A stretch of 64,000 bases of DNA from Polytrichum commune (Eukaryota; Streptophyta; Polytrichopsida; Polytrichales; Polytrichaceae), in the NCBI GenBank assembly GCA_950295325.1, contig OX485803.1:66789554-66853553 (forward strand), in the 5' to 3' direction. A model generated the notes under the pieces. It was not told the origin of the DNA. It was given only the letters and a program-made list of their open reading frames with translations, and did not search any database. This document shows positions 23,369-35,398 of this stretch, in pieces; position 1 is the stretch's first letter; every line of letters starts with the position of its first letter. A program made the position numbers and the translations under genes.

Positions 23369-24620
23369 CACTGAATCCTCAATCACCCTCATTCCTGGAG
23401 CTGCTTTGAAATTCTCTGCAGCTTGATCATGTGCTATTCTGAAGATCTGCTCGAGCATGGGTGAGTTTGTGGATGGATCAGTCTCCATATTCATGCCATG
23501 ATGTATGCTGTGACTTTGCTGTGGGCCACATGCAATCACTGCAAGGTATTTGTTGCGTCACCGGCACAGGGATGAAGTAAGCGGTACCAAAAGAGCCCTA
23601 AAGACCCACAATCTCGGAGCCTGCGACCTTGCCTTTGAAGATCTACAAAGCAGATGCTAACTTCGAGGCCCGTTTGTGGCTTCATGAGTGGGGACGATCT
23701 AAGGGTCGCTTCACACACGAGACTGAGGGCCCGCGACCATTGCACTTCAAGCACTCTCATGGGTGGAAAAGGTGGAGCCAGTCCAAGTTCGCTTCGCACT
23801 ACGCCTGACGGACCAAACGAAGTGAATGCAAGATGGATGTAAGGTCTACATGGATTTCTACATGGCATCAATTGGATCATGTTTTCATGGTTACATGGTT
23901 ACTTGGATTATTTGTAAGAACCATCTCTTGGAGGTAGGCCTAACACAAAACCGGGAGACCATTGCAATCTGGAACCTCACAATCGTTGATTTATTATATT
24001 TTATCATGTGTGAGGACCCTGTATGAATAGAAATTCATTGAAATAGCTTTTGGTTGAGGGCATGGTCACATATGACTTCACACTACACTTGAGGACCCGT
24101 GACCACGCTACATGATTTTGGAAATGTCTTGGGATGGCCTTTGGACACTTCTTTTGGACTCTCACAAATTACAACTCTTAGCTCGTGTGTGAAGGGGCAC
24201 CAAGAGCCTTGAAATTCCGTCACTGTTGTGTAGAATATGGGATTGAGTAGATGTTGTCACTACACCATTTATGGTATTTAGTATCACATGCGTAATAGTG
24301 TCATTGACCCTATTTTGAGGTGAATGCTAGGTTATATTAATGATCAACAACTTCACCATAATTTTAGTGTCATCTCATGACACTTGGGGTTCAAGTGCGC
24401 TTACTAATAACTTGGCACATTAAGTATGTTCAAAGTGTTATCAGGTGTGTCACACAATGGTCTATGAGATGACTAAAGTATACACAAATGGCACTTGGCA
24501 TTAGTATGCTCAATAACATCTTCCCCTTTCATACTAAAACATAGAACTATCATCTCAAATATCTCAATGTGCTAAGCTAAATGTCATAATATAAATTTGT
24601 TTGAATTTAAAACGTGATTT
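23369..24620. other. Intergenic, no gene seen
   Basis: The frame of the GH5 gene stays open upstream to 23539, but that part precedes the signal peptide and looks like leader sequence. Nothing else is recognisable. Confidence 0.5.
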
Positions 24621-27600
24621 ATGTTGTCGAATACTATCACATTGGCAATTAGTAGACATGTCATTGCGTGTGATGGAATTGAACAAAATCGTAAGCGAAA
24701 TTGTAACTTAGAAGTTGGGTCACCTTTGTTTTGTGAGACGATTCCTTCGGTGCTCTTAATTGGTGAGAACCTCAAGGCTTATAAGGTTCCAGAGAGTGGT
24801 CAGGGCCCGGGTGAGGGGCTTGAGAGTTGTAAGGTTGCATTGTGTAGTGACGTGCCCATGAGTGCTAGGATTTATGTCAATGTTGAAGGTTTACAAGAAG
24901 GCTTACTCACAAAAACTACCAAGTTAGAAGCACCTGAAGGTCTTGGTAGCATATCAACACTTGAACCAAATAGGCATGTTAAAGAGGTTGAGCGATATAA
25001 GAATTTGTGTGAGAATTTGATGGTAATCCAAGCAGAGTTTCCAATTGACACTCATGGAATTTTCAGCATTCAATCTCTTTCGGGGATTTTCAAGGTTCAT
25101 TGTGAAACTTGTGATATGGCATATGCAATTTCAACACCTAATTACAACCTTCAAAACTTCAAGCAACAACATTTGAAGAGGAAGAAACATGGAGATACAG
25201 TATTGAAGAGACAGTCCAACAATCGCGAAGCACAACTATTGCACGTGAAATTTGACCATGATTTGGAGGTCAAATTGAGAATATAATGTTTAACAAAAAA
25301 AAAATCATTTATATTGCTCTATAATGTCCAAACAGCCTATTCAACTTTTGCCAATAAAAGTCGAATTCCTGATTAAGAGGTTATTGCATTTTGTAATTCC
25401 AAATAGTAAGTGACAATAAATACCATAATTGGTGTACTTTCCTATTTTTTATCTGTCTGTATAATTACATCCATGGCAAAATGCGCCAGGTCAGGATATG
25501 TCCAATGTTGTTGGTTTCAACCCTGGCCACAATATGTATATAAACCAATGGTTTATCACAATAGTCTATGCATGAGTCTGGTACTATAAGTCTGAGATAC
25601 CAAGTTTGTGTATCATCGACTGCTGCATAACATTTCTGATCCATTGGTATGTATATCTCGTTCATGCATGTTGTCTTATTATTTGTTCTAACTCGGTATG
25701 TTTCAGATGTAGATTGTGTGAAGCGAACTGATCAGTGTAATTATGAGTTGGGACCGTGCAGTAAAACAAAAATTGCTACTCGATTGTCGATTTCTGTGTA
25801 ATATGTATAACCATGCTCGCCCAGAATTTCTTTCTCTGGTCAACAATATGTAACGTACATATTGAGATCTATGTCTTCATTCTTCGACATTCTTATGATC
25901 AATGATCAACACGTTTTTTGCAGGTGAAATTTGACCTAGATTCGGAGGTCAAATATCGAGCATGGATATTTGAAATGAAGTCGCATGGAGCTGTGTATGT
26001 TGATGCCAACACATGGGCATGCACAAAATGTGATTACAAGGCTGGGTTTGTGTCAAGAAACAACATTAAAGTGCATATGCAAAGCATGCAACATCTTGCT
26101 CGTGTTACAAAATTAAACAATGGGCTTAAATTGGAAGGTGGACAAACGACCATACTTCCAAGTTTTGCAAAGACAATCTCAGCTGGGCGAGCAGAGTATC
26201 CTCTAGGCTACCAAGTCCAAATTGATGATATTGGAATTGATGATATCAAAGTTTATGTAGCAACTCATCTTTGTCATGGCTTCTATGATGACTTTCTTAC
26301 CGTCTCTGAAGTGTAGGTTTGCATACGGTCTTTGAAGTCAGATCTTCATCATGGTCTTGAATATTATGCTGTGCCACAATATAGATTTCAGAAGTTCAAT
26401 GACGAAGGAGAAATCACTTTCAATTGGATATTTCAAAAACATTACGCTATATGATATACACGGGTTTTAAGTGTACTGTATGCTCCTTAATTCCTAAAAT
26501 GGAAGATTTTCGGAAGAGGGTGTTCAGGGAAACTCAAGCAATTGTGAAGAGGGACAAAAGAGTGCTTGAACCAGGGTTGAATGTGGAGTATCTACAAGCA
26601 AAGGAGCTTAGAGAAGCATCAAGGGAGCTCATGCAACGGAATGAATTGTTAGCTTCTGAGCTCTTCATTGTAAACAAGAAACTTGTAAATTCTTCATTAT
26701 CAAAATCCTATCTCAGCAATAAATTGAAGAATGTAATCTTGGAGCAGAAGTTGTCGGAGGTAGCTGATTTTTTGAAAACGAGCTTATGAGAGGCGCTTTT
26801 TCCGGTAGATCGACACTACTGAATTTTCTTATAGATACTGGGAAAGAATTTGTTGTCTGTCACGAAATGTGGAGGAAATGGGCAAGGGAAACAATATACA
26901 GCAAATACGAAGTTGTTATTTGAAATGATTTTGAAAGTTGGGGGTCCTTTGGCTCACAACTTTGTGAGCATTAATTTTCTTGGGCCGGTCCAGAATACCA
27001 CCTTGAAGGTTTCAGGAAGACGTCTTTTCATTTTAGAGGCTTTATTGATGAAGGTGGATTTCAGTATATGGCTACTGTCCTCCAGAAACACAAAGAGCGT
27101 TTAGGAATAGTTGGTGTAGTTCCTGTAGAATGTAGTGAAGATGAAACAAGTTGTATTGAACTTGCTACTTGGAATCGGAGAACAAACGAAGTGGATGGGT
27201 TTTGTGGCACATTAGGTGCTGAATATAAATGTGTTTCACCTTGTGTGATAAAGGCTGATTGTATCGACACTCTTCAACTAGCATTCAAAAATCTTGATAT
27301 TGCAAGTATGGTCAGACTTTTGTCTGTGAATATTTTGGTTAAAGGATTTCCAAAACTAGTGTATGCATTGCTGCCTACCTGCAATAAATTTGATGCAACC
27401 GAGGTTCAAAGGCAGTGGGTCTTGATTCACGTTTTTCACAACAAATTTTTGAAAACAGTGGTGGGTCCTTTGATTAGCCATGGGAGTGATAGTGATGCAA
27501 GAAGAAGATCATTTTTGCTGAGAAGTATTGCAAAGGGTACGTTTGGACTTACATCTCCAAGTTTTATTGTTAAGGCGCCAATTATAAATGGTTTGCCCGG

Positions 27601-29375
27601 CCTGATGAACCAAGATCCAGTTCATGTTGCAAAGAAAATGCGAAATCCTTTGTTGAGTGCAAAGAGGGACATCTTTTAGGAAAAAGCTCGTGTTGTATTA
27701 AATCACGTGGCACTGGTGATGGTGATCTTTTCCAAAGATGAGCATGGATGACTTGAAGAAGATGTAAACGTCAAAGACAAACAAAATTTTCCGGTTGTTC
27801 AACGATTGGCATCACCATTTGTAAGAAGGTGTCTTACTTTATTTATTGAAGGGGTTACAAATAATAATGGTAGATTCTACAAAGAAGATGGTAGAAGAAC
27901 AGTTCTCCATTTGGAATTGATATGGGCATATTTACAAATATTCTTTGGTCGTGATACTTTAGGCCATGGACTTAGTCTAGCTGAGAATTGGTTCACAAAA
28001 CAAAGTGAACAAGATTTATTGATATACTCTCATTTTGTTGTTTTATTCATTATGACAATGCGTGATCACTTTGTGCATCTTCCCGTATCTTTGGATATGA
28101 GTGGATCAGATTGTTGTGAAGATATTTGTAGCTTTCTTGGACAGGAAGTGCACAACAAAAAGAATTTTTCATTTGGAGAGGCTTTAGAGAGGATGGGACA
28201 TATTTGCAGGACATGAGAGATTAAAGTTGACAAGGAGAGTCCCATTTTTGTTTCACCTCACAGGAAAAAAAAAATCTTTGGTAGAGTTTAGCAACTAATG
28301 AACACACAACTTTAGCAAATTTAGAAGATTATTCTAGTGTAGAAGACACAAAGATGGAAAGTCTTTGGTTGGATGGTCTGCAATATGCTCGAATGAAACC
28401 TGTGAACGTGGGTATGCTTAATGTATTGGAACAGACAGAGAATTAGATTTCTCCACGGCCCAATTCAATCGATGCAAGCTTTCGGGGACAATGACAATCT
28501 AAAAAGTCTCCTTTGATTGTTGGTGTTGAATCTCCAAGTGAGATTTCAACCATAGTGCATTTAGCTGTGTTGGATGCAAAGCTAGGAACTCAATTTGATG
28601 GAAGCGAGTATTAGAGAAGATGTGCAAGTTGAAGTTGATGTTTAAAGCAAAGTTGAATCAACCATTGAGGTTCCAGGAAAGGGAAGTGTGCACAAGATGA
28701 GGATTATTACAGAGCTAAACTTAATACCTAACAAATTGCCACTTGATAGGCTTTGGAGAGTACAAATGAAGCAAGGGTCAGTGCATATTGCAGGCACTTT
28801 ATATGGCCATGAGAATGATGAAGTTGGCTTATTTGATGATATTGGAATCTGCATTGTACACAATCACGTGCCTCAATGCTTTATTGCTCGAATTCAACGA
28901 ATTTACAAAGAGTTGGACAATGGAAGTAGAGTGGAATATCAACGGCCCGTCAACATTGGTGCTTCATGTGACAAGAGTGTACATGTGATGTTGAAGTATT
29001 ACAAGGTTACATCGGGATTGATGTTGGAGTATGGTGGCTTTGAGAAAAATGGTGAAGCTGATCCTTGAGCATTTATTGTGTCATTGCTCCTGTTACTTTG
29101 ATTTACAATGCAATGAGTCAGTTGTATGAATTACAAGATGCAGATAAATTTGCTATAGATAACTATATTAGAATTGAGATGCTTAGATCAAAGTCTATTG
29201 GAATTGAGATTCTTAAGTCCAAGTCTGTTGGACGAATAAACGTGATGCTTTGAAAGCTCAATTGGCACCACAAGCATCTGTAGGCATTGCAACAATAGAT
29301 GAATCTAGCTCAGTAAAGATAATGACTACCACTAGAAGTGGTCGGATTGCCAAGAGAAGTATACAAATTTTATAA
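24621..29375 (+). pseudogene. Decayed zinc-finger/transposase-like gene
   Basis: A series of open segments in one direction (24621-25244, 25924-26460, 26500-26790, 27050-27680, 27806-28216, 28660-29068, 29070-29375) separated by stops and frameshifts reads as one long protein. Near the start are two zinc-finger-like units: CETC...HLKRKKH and CTKCDY...HMQSMQH. A basic, helical stretch rich in E, L and K follows (26500-26790). The middle holds GFPKLVYALLPTCNKFDA, GPLISHGSDSDARRR and QDPVHVAKKMRNPLL, a pattern reminiscent of the 'D-P-x-H-x-x-K-x-x-R-N' region in P-element-like transposases. Then follow MRDHFVHLPV and MSGSDCCED. The tail reads TTTRSGRIAKRS. I cannot assign a transposon superfamily. 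With at least five disruptions it is not functional. Confidence 0.55.
25245..25923 (+). other. Putative intron flanked by ~40-bp duplicated exon sequence
   Basis: The coding phrase GTGAAATTTGACC...GAGGTCAAAT occurs at 25245-25276 and again at 25924-25955. The first copy runs quickly into a stop; the second continues the protein. Splicing from GT at 25245 to the TTTTTTGCAG ending at 25923 joins the codons in phase (LLH then VKFD). Confidence 0.5.
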
Positions 29376-30299
29376 ATTATTCAAATAATGAATCCAAATT
29401 ATTTGGAAAATAATCTAGATTATATGTATGATTATGTGTACATAATCTATGCCTTTGTGAAAATTTTGGACGAGCCCCTTGTAATTATTTGCATTAGTTG
29501 TCACCATGGGCTCGAGGCTTCTAGCTCAAGCGGCTAAGGGAAAATATCTACTTGGCCCCAACCCTTCTAGAAAGACAAAAGGATACTTGACGGTGGGGTA
29601 GGGGCCCTGCCCAAAGTCCTAGAGGCTTACATGGGTGAGGCGGCTTAGCCGACCGACCCCACCCGAAGGATACTTGGCAATTTGCTCCGGGTTGTTGTAG
29701 TGTTGTTTTGGCAACATAATGATCAACTCAAGAGTGGACATCCATGAATGAAAGCCCACATTAACCATTGGCTACCTACTAAGGGGAGAGTCTTGAATGC
29801 ATGTATAGGAGGGTTTGGTTACCAAGCCATGAGCCTGGAGGTCCGCGGTATTGGGAGCTAACCATACATGTGCGTGGGATGTGCAGGTTAGCACTCATGG
29901 CACTTGCTAGAGTTGGAAAACGGTCAAGCTAAGTTAAGGAAAACTAGCAAAGGTCGCGACATCCCATGCTTTTTTTGATGGTTGTCAATTGACACCCCTT
30001 TATGAGGCAGTATTTCAAGGGAAGGATGTTTGTATATCTTCATTCCCAAAACCACTTGGAGAACCCATTTTTGCTAAACCCTTGCCTCTAACTCTGCATG
30101 TACAATTTTAAAATTGTGCTAAAAATAACAAATATCGATATATGATTTGTTTTTGGTCGTTGCTCTTCGCAAAAGGCATTTTCAAAATGTTGTTTGTGTT
30201 TTTCTTTATCATTATGGGGCACACGCACGACGACATTAATGCGTCATTTGGCCGTTGGAGCATGAAGTTGCATAAAGAGGATTTTCCCACCATACCACT
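29376..30299. other. Intergenic; possible retroelement debris
   Basis: Relatively GC-rich patch at 29510-29700, including TAGCTCAAGCGGC, which resembles a tRNA-type A box. No matching B box was found, so I do not call a SINE. No protein-coding signal. Confidence 0.35.
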
Positions 30300-31342
30300 T
30301 CTCATGAAATTATAAATAAATTTGGATAATGCATCGGTGATCCTGCACATGATTGAGGAAATACCGAATTTCAAGGCCTTCATCAAGCCATACATGTTGA
30401 AGGGAGTGGACCGTTTGGTTGCACATACCAAAGAACAACAATTTTGCTTCTATATGGGGGATGATGGTGTCCTAACATGCAATTCAAGCTTTTGTGCACA
30501 TATCTTAATTGGGGGCCAGAGGATGGTATACTCGTGTGGCGTCAAGACAAGGATGAGAAATGCATGCTCCTAGTTGGGGATCTGAAGCTTTGCAAACCCA
30601 ACCCATGAGGAATGGGCCGGAACTCATCAAAGGTATATCCGGATTCATTGAATATTGGAAAGAATTGTTTGAAGAATACATCACCAGACGTGTTTGAGAT
30701 ACTCATGAATCATTGATTGCGTATTGGGATGACATTCGCTTGGCCTTGTTGACACTTGGTATCAAGATCCGTACGACTTTTATACAAGAATATTGGCCAC
30801 AAAATCGATGGGTTGTTGTGGGGTCTGATGTCATATTCTTCAGTAATGGAGATGTCTGTGAGGAGTTCGCAATGGACGAACATTATATTGACCCTGCGCA
30901 CAATCATCTAGCTTCATCGTTTTATGTGGTTGTTGATTGCCATGAAGGTTATATGGTCCTTATACATGCAAGAAATGAGGAGCACCTCAAGCCAATTTGG
31001 TTGGTGAAAGCATTGTCTTCATCCAATTTTGTTTGAACTAGCCCCAACTTTCGTTAAATTGAAGTGGAATATTGCCGTCCAAGCACCAAAGACCAAAACT
31101 TGCTCCACACCTATTTAGGTTGACACCAAAAAATGTTTCAAATGGACAATGGACTCAACATACGGATCGGTTTGGATAAACACAAGTACCATATTTTGTG
31201 TTTGGAAGCCGCGCAAAGATTTCAAATCGGAAATAATGACCATCCCCCAAAAACATACAAATTTTGCCAAAGACAGCTTGGCACGTATTGTAGCTGCAGA
31301 AAATGATGCCAAGAATGGGTATGAAATGGAAGATGGAGATGG
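30300..31342 (+). pseudogene. Coding remnant of a large unclassified element (3' end)
   Basis: Broken frame. Open stretches include 30322-30490 (..FKAFIKPYMLKGVDRLVAH..), 30713-31036 (..DPAHNHLASSFYVVVDCHEGYMVL..) and 31149-31342 (..DFKSEIMTIPQKHTNFAKD..). I do not recognise the family. The end is also present in inverted orientation at 20215-20336, where it reaches a stop a few codons further on. Here that end is cut by the hAT element at 31343. Multi-copy status suggests a transposon-encoded protein. Confidence 0.5.
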
Positions 31343-32687
31343 CACGGGGGGATCACACCCTCTTACATTTTGTAACCACGTGCGATAATGGGGTATTTAA
31401 TGGGGGGGTATTTGTACACCTCTCGGTATTTTTTCCCTCCCTATTTGTAGATATAAAGTTGCTTTAACATATTTTTAAGCACCCTATGTTTATTTGTAAT
31501 TTTTTGGAGAGACCAATTTTTAGCATCATATTTTTTTTATAAATTGTGCAGATACCAAATAATGAACAGAATACTATAGCATTGCAAAATCGACTATGTG
31601 AGCAACAAACGTTCCATACCATCCATCTTGTCATTTAATCGGTTTCAATTAGTTATACCAATGCTAAAGCATTCAAAGTACCATTCAAAACACAATCAAT
31701 AACAATTGGAGTTTAGTTAAAAGATTACCAATGAACATGGAGATGACAAAATGTACAAGCTAACATAGACAAGTTATAAACACGGATAGAACAAAACAAG
31801 AAATATAATCAATTGTCATAAGACATGAAAATTTTGCATAATTATCTACTCCAAAACAAAAGATTGCATTCAATTGAAAAAACTAAATACACAAATTGAA
31901 AACATTTACTTTAATTGTGTTCATAAACACATTCAACCTTGTACCAAATATTTACAATGTGAAGGGTTAGGATATAACTATGTACCCTCCAATACATGTT
32001 AAGGTACATATCAATATCCTCTCTTATGTCATGATAAGACAAAAAATTTGGAGAGGTTTAACACCAATGATGACAAAGAACTAAAACTAATTGTTGGCAT
32101 GAGGCGGACATACCTCACGAGAGCGGAGCAAGCCGAATCTTTGGCGCTTGTGAAACACCTTGTGTGAATGCTATAAATGCTATGGAACAAAGAAGAAAGC
32201 TCCAAAAAATATGTCTTACCTACCGCCTTTGTGCCACGCTTCACCAATGCAAGACCTCCTACCCAAACGCTTCACCACCTTCACACCACTATGCTTGTCC
32301 AAATCCTAAGCAAACCCAAGCGTTGAGAAGTCACAACATTCCTTCCCCCAAAAACATCCACAACGTTTCCCTCCAAACTAACGCGTTTCATTCAAATTTG
32401 GACAGAATTACACAATTCTTCATCCAAGTAGTCTAACCCATAATTATTCTATTGATTCTACTACACACATTTGGGGGGATCCAATATCTATAATCCTATT
32501 TTTCTTCTACTGATTACTAAAATGGAGGAATTATTCACCGCCTTATTTTACATATAAACATGTAGGGGACATATTTCCAAAGCTATGGTAGATCTAATGA
32601 ATGTATAAATTTTACCCTCAACGAATTAAATTGACCCTATTTTTTATCTCACGTGGTTTCTAAAATTCCGATAGTCACCTCCCCGTG
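31343..32687 (+). mobile_element. Non-autonomous hAT-type element, 1345 bp (family 1)
   Basis: Ends are CACGGGGGGATCACACC... and ...ATAGTCACCTCCCCGTG. The 8-bp sequence GGAGATGG is duplicated exactly on both sides (31335-31342 and 32688-32695). The related uninterrupted sequence at 20211-20230 has this 8-mer once. An 8-bp duplication with short inverted ends beginning CA-GGG fits the hAT superfamily. Most of the interior matches 18180-19535 in reverse; no transposase is encoded. Confidence 0.88.
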
Positions 32688-32695
32688 GGAGATGG

Positions 32696-33085
32696 AAAAA
32701 CATTATGTAGGTTGGAATTAGTGTGGAAAATAGGGGCACTTTATAGAGTTGGTTTTATTGTGGCTACATTCAAATTTCATAGATAGGTTTAGGATGTACC
32801 ATCCAATTCAATAATACCCTTGTATACTGAATGCACTACCTATATTCTATAATACCATAAAACCATTTATTTGGGAATTCGATTGTTATTTTCCACGTGT
32901 AGTTCATGTTTTGATTATGATTCAAAGACTAACTATATTTAGGATTGAAAATATTCTTCGTGTATGAATTTGTAATTTATCATGTTCCCAATGTTCCCAA
33001 TGTTCTGTATGCTCACAATATTGGCATCCCAAACTATGGGTAAATTTTATTTTGAGATTTTCCGAAGTCTCCGATTAGCAAATAT
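32696..33085 (+). repeat. 3' flank of the large element (direct copy)
   Basis: Aligns in inverted orientation with 19830-20212. A shorter part (about 32980-33085, TTCCCAATGTTC...CTCACAATATTGG) also matches 34840-34940 (inverted) and 38650-38775 (direct). It marks the ends of a repeated family. Confidence 0.6.
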
Positions 33086-33394
33086 AGTGTTATCCCATTT
33101 TATAATCAAATGTGCAAGGAACAAACAACATGTCATTTTGAAGATCATACAACATAAATATTTACATGGGTATAAAAAATATTAGTCACATACACAGTTG
33201 ACAAGATGTATGTCATCGATCATAGGCCGAAAATACGAGAAGAATATGACTTGGGTTATACAAACGGCTGTTTGTATACCTCCCTACACATGTTTCAGGA
33301 GGATATATTTACGAACATCCGTTCGTATGTCCCAAGCCGTATTGTTTATGTCAACTAAAACATAGATCATAACAATTGAGGTATTTACGGATGT

Positions 33395-33805
33395 CACGGG
33401 GAGGTCACTCCATTGTCAAGTTGAAAACCACGTGCGAACAAAGTTTGCTACCCCTATATTATATGCCATAGATAATTTTAAAAACTATGATATTTTTTCT
33501 ATATATACATATCCATTGATAATATCTTTTTTGTATTTTTTTGAAATTTTTAGTCATCTCCATTTTTTCTAGTAATTTGTTTAGTTCAATTCTGCGTCAT
33601 TCTAGTTAGAAACGGTATATTTTCTAGGAAAAACAAATTATCAATTTTGGTTATCAATTTTTACTATGTAATAGATACCATGTATATGTACTCATAAATT
33701 TTTTTTGATAAAATTTTGACCCATTTTGTTAATGCAACTTAGAAAAAGTAGATTTTTTTTGTTCACACGTGGTTTTCAACTTGACAATGGAGTGACCTCC
33801 CCGTG
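33395..33805. mobile_element. 411-bp hAT-type MITE, family 1 derivative
   Basis: Terminal inverted repeats of about 48 bp, nearly perfect, start CACGGGGAGGTCACTCC and contain AAAACCACGTG. Flanking 8-mers are ACGGATGT (33387-33394) and ACCGATGT (33806-33813), a target duplication with one mismatch. The ends share CACGGGG and AAACCACGTG with the 1.35-kb elements, but the interior is unrelated and AT-rich. Confidence 0.85.
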
Positions 33806-33901
33806 ACCGATGTACGATCGTAAAACGCTTGTAAAACATGCAGAGCAAAGCTCTTGCCATTTTTACATGTTGGCACGAGTGTTGGGAGTCGCAAATTTCC
33901 C

Positions 33902-33991
33902 TTGAGAGTTGCAAACTTGGGAGTAGAGAGATTGAGAGTTACAAGCTTGAGAATTGCAAGCTTTAGAGTAGCAAGCTTGAGAGTTGCATGC
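33902..33991. repeat. 15-bp minisatellite, six units
   Basis: Six consecutive 15-bp units of the type TTGAGAGTTGCAAGC. As the unit is a multiple of three, open frames with five-residue repeats cross it on the minus strand; I regard these as artefacts. Confidence 0.9.
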
Positions 33992-34839
33992 ACATAAAGT
34001 GTTGTTGCAAGGGTTTGTATATAACGTGTGAGGGCTTGAGAGTGTTAGGGAGGATTGAGTGGTACGAGGGTGCAATCAATTGAGTGTACATTTGTGAGGT
34101 TTTATGGATTTTTCACTAAGAGAGGAAGCACATATTTTGGGTGTAGACCAATTCAATGTGAGTAGAGCAATCCTTCTGAACTCACTTCCCTCACATTCTA
34201 AAATTTGTTCATTATTAAATTCTATTTGTTTTCTTAATGCAAGCTGAGCATTGGCATGTTCTGTATGCAAGTTTTGCCATGTTCTTCAATTTGGTGTTCT
34301 CTCACATTCTAAAATTCAAATAAGTTTTGATTCAATTTTTTTTCTTCAGTTTCAATCATTCTCTCGTTTTATCTTCACTTAGTGTATCCAAAGGCACTAA
34401 TTCGAGGTTGATATGTATCAATCACAAACCAAGAGTTACAGGAAACCATGCAAGGATTGTTGATACATAGCAAGCAAACCTATGTAAAACACATTCATAT
34501 ATGTACAGATATATAATAAAGTTTTATACATGACATATAGGCGCATCCATTTATGAACGCGCATTCATAAATTCCAAACCAATGGATGAAAAATTTAACA
34601 ATAAAAAATAAAATAAACACAAAACCCTTTTATGAATGGGCGCTTGTAAACATCTGCATAATAACCAAGGGCTACATATTTACAAACGCACGTTTGTAAA
34701 TATATGCTACATACAGAATACACAACACGCCAATGCTATAATAATTGTAGCGAATAAAAATACATATACATGAAGACCCATCTTATGTATGTTATATAAA
34801 TAACAAAAACCACTATATGTATTCGACACTATATTTGTT

Positions 34840-35180
34840 AATCAAAGACTTTGGGAAGTCTTAAAATAAATTGGACCCATAGTTTCGGATGCGAATATTG
34901 TGAACAAAAGGAACAATGGCAACATAATGTTTTGGAAATCCATATGAAATAAAAATATATGATTCTAAATATAGTAATTCTCTAAATGATAACCAAAACT
35001 ACATCAAACACAAATTTTTAATGACAAAAATTCATAATTATTTTGTCTTGTCGGTTTTGTATTGAACAAAACTATCAAATCCATATATAACCATTTGTTT
35101 TAATAACTATAGACTCTTGCATGCGTATCTCAAACATAAAGGTCTTATTAAATTGGACGGCACATCCCAAACCTAACAAT
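34840..35180 (-). repeat. Inverted end copy of the large-element family
   Basis: Matches 19830-20120 in the same orientation (AAAGACTTTGGGAAGTC..., AATATTGTGAAC..., CATAAAGGTCTTATT...) and 32830-33085 and 38650-38780 in inverted orientation. With the copy at 38.65 kb it forms inverted ends around the coding remnant at 35.4-38.4 kb. Confidence 0.6.
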
Positions 35181-35398
35181 ACTTAGAATAATTTGACAAT
35201 GGTATTGAGAATTTGCAAATTAGCATTTGGAATATATAATTTGGATTACACATCCGCAAAAAATTATAAAAAACTTATGATAGCACGTGGGAAGTTGGTT
35301 TCCACATCTGTAAACTATTATAATCATGTAATATAATTGTAATCTATAAAATTTATATATAATGTGTTTAATATAGTATTCGACCCAAGTGTCATAAT

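Larger units (their letters stand above)
33257..34700. repeat. Left cluster of 22-bp palindromes (five sites)
   Basis: Near-perfect palindromes, each exactly 22 bp, with half-sites TTTAYRAACG and CGTTYRTAAA, at 33257-33278, 33308-33329, 34550-34571, 34629-34650 and 34679-34700. The first two lie within a larger inverted repeat (GACTTGGG...CCCAAGCC). Confidence 0.75.

Noticed and set aside
29510-29700. Possible tRNA-derived SINE (TAGCTCAAGCGGC A-box-like sequence)
   Set aside because: No B box at the expected distance, no poly(A) or target duplication, and no second copy in the window.
33763-33993. Minus-strand frame with five-residue repeats
   Set aside because: Produced by the 15-bp minisatellite and the end of the MITE; no start context or domain support.
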